The notes beneath the pieces are model-generated. The model saw only the letters and a list, made by a program, of their open reading frames with translations, was not told the DNA's origin and did not search any database. From NCBI GenBank assembly GCA_914767715.1, contig OU612073.1, positions 22,566,001 to 22,630,000 of the forward strand: 64,000 nt of DNA, in the 5' to 3' direction. Positions 59,842-64,000 of this stretch are shown here, piece after piece. The stretch's first letter is position 1. Each line of letters opens with the position of its first letter. A program made the position numbers and the translations under genes. The stretch is from Membranipora membranacea (taxonomy: Eukaryota > Bryozoa > Gymnolaemata > Cheilostomatida > Membraniporidae).

Positions 59842-60572
59842 ACTTAGATAATTTCTACATCAGTTCATTTACTTCTTGCGAACATCGTATTCATGACATA
59901 GCTTTGTCAGTAATTACTGTGTATCAGCTCATGGCTAGAGCTGGCGTACAAAAGTTCTTTGTGTAAGCTAAAGCCCATAACCAGCAAGTCCCATGTGGCC
60001 TAAAACTGTCGTTGTGTTAAAAGATCGAGTCTTTTGGTCCGAAAGACAGGGTAACAATATTTTCAAAAATTAAAACATTGAACTACACTCGGGTTATTAA
60101 AAGTCAACTCGGTTCAAAACAGGGTATAAGAGTTTTCACTCCACACACCAGGTAATACACCTGGGTAATATAGCCTGACGTATTGCTGTTACACTATGTA
60201 GAGATAACCAGGTGAATACAGTCAGGCCTGCCTGCATCAATGTTTCATAAGACAATGTTGTCTCTAACAATCCATTTTTGTTCACTTATAATTTGGTAAG
60301 TCAGCATAGACAGCTTTGACAGCATGATAATAAATATGATTATAATTGTGGTAATTATAACTAGGTAAAGATAAAAATGTAGATGATATCATAGTCATAG
60401 TCTACTAGCAAATAATATGTATATAAACAGGCTTCTTGTGCATAATTTTTTTTACAAAATTAGAGGCTCAATATTGATTAACAAAAAAATGTTTAAATTT
60501 GAAGAACAAGGAATTGGTATGCCTAGAGGTCCAACGTGAATAATTTGCTCTAATGATCTTATTCTTAATAAT
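59842..60572. other. Intergenic stretch
   Basis: AT-rich, no exon-like ORF and no repeat relationship noticed. Confidence 0.3.
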
Positions 60573-60743
60573 CCCCCTACTCGAATCTGGGCATAAAAAA
60601 ATGGAAGGGGCAAGATCCCCCTACTCGAATCTGGGCATCCAAAAATGGAAGGGACAAGATCCCCTACTCGAATCTGGGCCACGCTGCGGAGCGCTGGGGC
60701 ACTCCTTGCGCGTTCAGCTTCCCCCTACTCGAATCTGGGCCAT
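60573..60743. repeat. Short repeat cluster with CCCCCTACTCGAATCTGGGC
   Basis: Four occurrences of CCCCTACTCGAATCTGGGC. The first three are spaced by about 45 bases with ATGGAAGGGRCAAGAT between them; the fourth follows a GC-rich insert that includes CTGCGGAGCGCTGGGGC. Confidence 0.85.
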
Positions 60744-61075
60744 TAGCATATATGTTGCTTGAAAACTTTGTAGTATTCCTCTTTTTTTATTGTCTACCTA
60801 TCTTCTACAACAGTAGGTACGCACCAGATGAATATGAACTCAGCACAGTTTTCAAATGCAGACAATCATGACCTCAATATTTTATGATAATCTAAGCACA
60901 GTTGTTGATAAGATATTTATAACCCTAACTATGCAAATCTTTCATGATGATGATTCTTTTACTGTGATATTTTGTGCTGGTTTTTAGAGCATATTAAGTG
61001 CAGAACCCTCTGAAGCAAAGAGTTTTTTTAAGACACATGTGCATCTCTTCGATCGATATGCTGTTCTAAACTTAA

Positions 61076-61453
61076 AGGGCAACCAAGGTTTCAAACAACT
61101 TCTCATTGATGGCCATTGATTAATAGCAGATTGCACCTTCTGCATGGGGAAAAAGACAAAATATAATTCGGATGATTATTCAGCCAGAATTCATGTGAAA
61201 CATTTCTTCCATCAAGGTACTCAAACTCAGCTAAAAGAGAATACCACAAAGCAGTTTCCTGTTCCTGTTATTATTTAGCCTGTGCTCTATAATTATTACA
61301 GTAAAGTCTTGGAACCTCCCCTAAACTGAAGTGTTACCCAGCTTAGAGTCAGCAACTACTTTGAGTTTTGCATCGCGTAATGCACAAAGCTGATGCTGCC
61401 CAGCACATTATTTGCTACCCATTAATGCATTGCTGCGAAACCTTGGTTGCCCT
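61076..61453. mobile_element. TTAA-flanked MITE, copy 2
   Basis: 378 bases between TTAA at 61072-61075 and TTAA at 61454-61457, with terminal inverted repeats AGGGCAACCAAGGTTTC / GAAACCTTGGTTGCCCT. TTAA duplication is the mark of piggyBac-type transposition; no transposase is present. Confidence 0.88.
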
Positions 61454-61457
61454 TTAA

Positions 61458-61823
61458 AGGGCAACCAGGGTTTCAAACAACTTCTCATTGATTAATAGCA
61501 GATTGCACCTCCTGCATAGGGAAAAAGACAAAATGTAATTTTGATGATTATACAGCCAGAACTCTTGTGAAACATTTCATCCATCAGGTACTCACACTTA
61601 GCTAAAATAGAATACCACAGAGCAGTTTCCTGTTCCTGTTATTATTTAGCCTGTGTTCTATCATCATTACAGCAATTTCTTGGAGCCTCCCCTAAATTGA
61701 AGTGTTACCCAGCTTAGAGGCAGCAACTACTTGAGTTTTGCATCATCTAATGCACAAAGCTGATGTCGCCTAGCACATTATTTACTACACATTTATGCAT
61801 TGCTGCGAAACCTTGGTTGCCCT
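61458..61823. mobile_element. TTAA-flanked MITE, copy 3
   Basis: 366 bases between TTAA at 61454-61457, shared with copy 2, and TTAA at 61824-61827. More diverged than copies 1 and 2, with a GGGCAACCAGGG start and small deletions. It sits head-to-tail with copy 2. Confidence 0.88.
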
Positions 61824-62099
61824 TTAAGGCTCGATTTTCTTTGCTTTTGTGGAAGTATCATGGACTTTTTTGCAATATTTCTGTGATAGTGATTGCGATA
61901 AATCAATCAATGATCTAGTGTGCCAACAGTTGGCAATTAATATTATTATTATATTATTATATATGCACTTTATTTCACTGATCAATGTTCTGTCAAAACA
62001 AATGAGATCATGTGTAGACATCAAGATGAAGTTAATTACTAAGAAGAATGAATCTATAAAATAATCTAAAAAATTGCTCTCTGGTCAGGAAATTACACG

Positions 62100-62259
62100 G
62101 AAAATAATTCAAAAATATCTAAAGAACAGATTCTTCCCCAAGTGTGCAGTTCTACTTTTTGGTGGAATAGTTCTGCGACTGTGAGTGCTAGGCCGACCGA
62201 ACAGTGAAGAATATGATGGTCATCAGCTAAGATCTTATTGGCATACCGGAGGCATACTA
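62100..62259 (-). pseudogene. LINE reverse transcriptase, segment downstream of the hAT insertion
   Basis: On the minus strand this continues the frame from 63240 onward: after the target site the reading CLRYANKILADDHHILH follows ELNVYLDIV. The continuation into 62100 is open for some way but less recognisable. It is the C-terminal end of a Jockey/CR1-like ORF2. Confidence 0.6.
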
Positions 62260-63239
62260 CAGAGCTGTGCTACTCGAGTACAAATTCGAGTACAAGTACT
62301 ACTCGAGTACCGATTTCAACTACTCTCTACTCTACTCGAAGGGGCCATAAATATACTCTACTTGTACTCCCTTGGGAAGAAAGTACTCGGAATCTACTTG
62401 CAAACTTAAATACTCTACTCTACTTTACTCTACATCAAATATACTTACTCTACTTTACTCTACATCAAATATACTCTACTCTTACTTGCACCAGGGAGTT
62501 GTCAACTCCCTGTTGACACATAATATTTCTGCGGCCAAATTACTATGTATCTGGAGCTCGCCAGATCAACACCCATGGCAGCACGCGATTCGTTGGTGTT
62601 CGGGCACCAAAAGCGGGAAATACTCTTCAAGCTGTACCCTCTTGGCCAAAAAGTGTTGCGTGTGCCGGCATGTTCTGCTGCCGTCGAGAGGATATTCTCT
62701 CACGGTGGCAACTTGATGAGGCCACATCGCACCTCAATGAGCGATGCCGTTCTGGAGAACCTCATTTTCTGCAAATGCAACAGGCTGCAGGGCCTAGTAT
62801 AAATAAAGAAAACTAGAACCCGGGGATAGTTGGACATTATACTATTATATTATCATATTATTTTATCATATTATTATCATACCCTAATCATTATCATATT
62901 ATATATATAGGCCTACCTGTACTGGTTAATTTGGCTGTTTTACTTGTTTGTTCATTTTACTTTAATTTAATAAAAAGTACTTGATATTTGATTAATGTAC
63001 TCTATACTTGTACTTGAAATTCAGAAGGAAAACTCTACTTGAACTTGAAATTTGAGAGATAACTCTACTTGTACTCGGAATCAAGTTGTGATACTCTACT
63101 TGTACTCGGAATCAAGTTGTGATACTCTACTTGTACTCGGAAGGCAGAAACATGTGTATACTTGTACTTGTACTCGATTTTGTTTTGAGTACTCGCTTAC
63201 TCTACTTGAACTGAAAAAAAGTACTTGAGCACAGCTCTG
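62260..63239 (+). mobile_element. hAT-family element, internally deleted
   Basis: The 980-base element has 12-base perfect terminal inverted repeats (CAGAGCTGTGCT / AGCACAGCTCTG) and an 8-base direct duplication GCATACTA at 62252-62259 and 63240-63247, the hallmarks of hAT transposition. Subterminal regions are packed with TACTCGAGTAC, TACTCTACTTG and related short repeats, probable transposase-binding motifs. Only the C-terminal part of the transposase remains. It interrupts a LINE fragment. Confidence 0.93.
62545..62802 (+). pseudogene. hAT transposase dimerisation-domain remnant
   Basis: Reads VLRVPACSAAVERIFSHGGN, then LMRPHRTSMSDAVLENLIFC. The pattern SAA.ER.FS..G.....R.S......E.L.F is the hAT C-terminal dimerisation signature. 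The zinc finger and the catalytic RNase H parts are missing, so it cannot be autonomous. Confidence 0.85.
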
Positions 63240-63470
63240 GCATACTATATCTAGATACACATTGAGTTCCTCTAATTTGAGAAACGCCAACCTATCGGCG
63301 TAGTGTTCTAGCCGGGGAAGAATAATGAACAAGCACAGCCTTTGGTATCTCTCGAGCTTGTCTTTGTCATATTTTGCTATATATGGGTACCAGCTCGGCG
63401 CTGCATACGAGATGATTGACAGTATGCGAGCCTGATAAAATAGCACAAGACCTGATGTAGCGACACCTGC
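63240..63470 (-). pseudogene. LINE reverse transcriptase, segment upstream of the hAT insertion
   Basis: Minus-strand frame YQARILSIISYAAPSWYPYI, then DKDKLERYQRLCLFIILPRL, then HYADRLAFLKLEELNVYLDI. This is the conserved RT C-terminal region of Jockey/CR1-like LINEs and runs directly into the hAT target duplication. Confidence 0.8.
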
Positions 63471-64000
63471 TTTCTTTAGATTAACAAGTGCATGGTAGGC
63501 TGATCGAGATTAGGAGATAACATTGTCAACAAAATATGTGGATTCAGAGAAAACTAAACTTAACAATATTCCAACCCAGCAAGGCGCATTTAAATCTTCT
63601 GTGCATTGGAATGTAGATTGATGGAGAAACTCCTAGTGGAATGAGTTAGGTTTATCACTAGCTAACTAAATTCAAATCTCGAAATGTAACAACAGTCAAC
63701 AACACGATCAAAATTATTCACACCTTCTCAAGGTTTTTTTCCCATGGGGAATATCCTACAACCTAATAATAAATAAACCCAGACCGAAGACTGATAAGGC
63801 TTCACTGAATCATTATTGAAATGAAGTAACGACACAAACTGTGCAGTAGCTCGATCAATTTCAATATGACTTTGAGTTTGAAAATGGTGATAGATTCAAC
63901 AGCTTTTTGTGATTATTTCACTTTATTTTCCGAATTTCTTTTAGTTTCAAGAATAAAATCCAAATGAAAATAAATCCCTTTATTTGCTGATCCGTGCTTT
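63471..64000. other. Right edge of the window
   Basis: May contain more degenerate LINE sequence on the minus strand, but I cannot support any specific feature. Confidence 0.3.

Overview
The window is nuclear DNA from an invertebrate animal. It holds AT-rich, intron-dense genes with canonical GT-AG junctions, metazoan-specific proteins (a tandem-CUB cubilin-like receptor, a D-type cyclin) and animal-type transposons (CR1/L2/Jockey-like LINEs, hAT, Harbinger, a P-element-like transposase, tRNA-derived SINEs). I cannot name the phylum from sequence alone. A slow-evolving lineage such as a sponge, cnidarian or basal deuterostome would fit the intron density.

Layout. (1) 47-11432, + strand: the 3' end of a cubilin-like gene, 20 exons coding nine complete CUB domains and part of a tenth, stopping right after the last CUB. 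(2) 13107-14787, - strand: a complete three-exon mitochondrial sirtuin of the SIRT4 class (317 aa). It is head-to-head with a weakly supported small gene at 15201-15608. (3) 16500-20700: mobile-element ground with a P-element-like transposase exon, a G-run MITE, two tRNA-SINE copies and LINE reverse-transcriptase fragments. (4) 21140-41320, + strand: a complete GTF3C1 gene (TFIIIC largest subunit, about 36 exons, about 2,060-2,200 aa depending on splicing through a coding minisatellite). (5) 43023-49717, - strand: a complete five-exon cyclin D gene (277 aa), convergent with GTF3C1. (6) 49700-64000: gene-poor. It has a decayed, tandemly duplicated multi-exon gene I do not recognise (54590-59707), three copies of a TTAA-flanked MITE, and a LINE fragment cut by a hAT element with an intact 8-bp target duplication.

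The genes are not a functional cluster: a receptor, a mitochondrial NAD-dependent enzyme, an RNA polymerase III assembly factor and a cell-cycle regulator.

The most unusual signal is inside GTF3C1. At several separate exon/intron junctions the end of the exon and its 5' splice site have been copied in tandem (units of 34, 13, 28, about 83, 48 and 28 bp). In the 48-bp case all copies stay in frame and many keep a good donor in the same phase. The gene could therefore encode a ladder of proteins differing by 16-residue steps. An intron of the same gene also repeats a branch-point-like motif, and the neighbouring SIRT4 gene carries a minisatellite just behind one donor. This suggests junction-proximal tandem duplication is a recurrent process in this genome.
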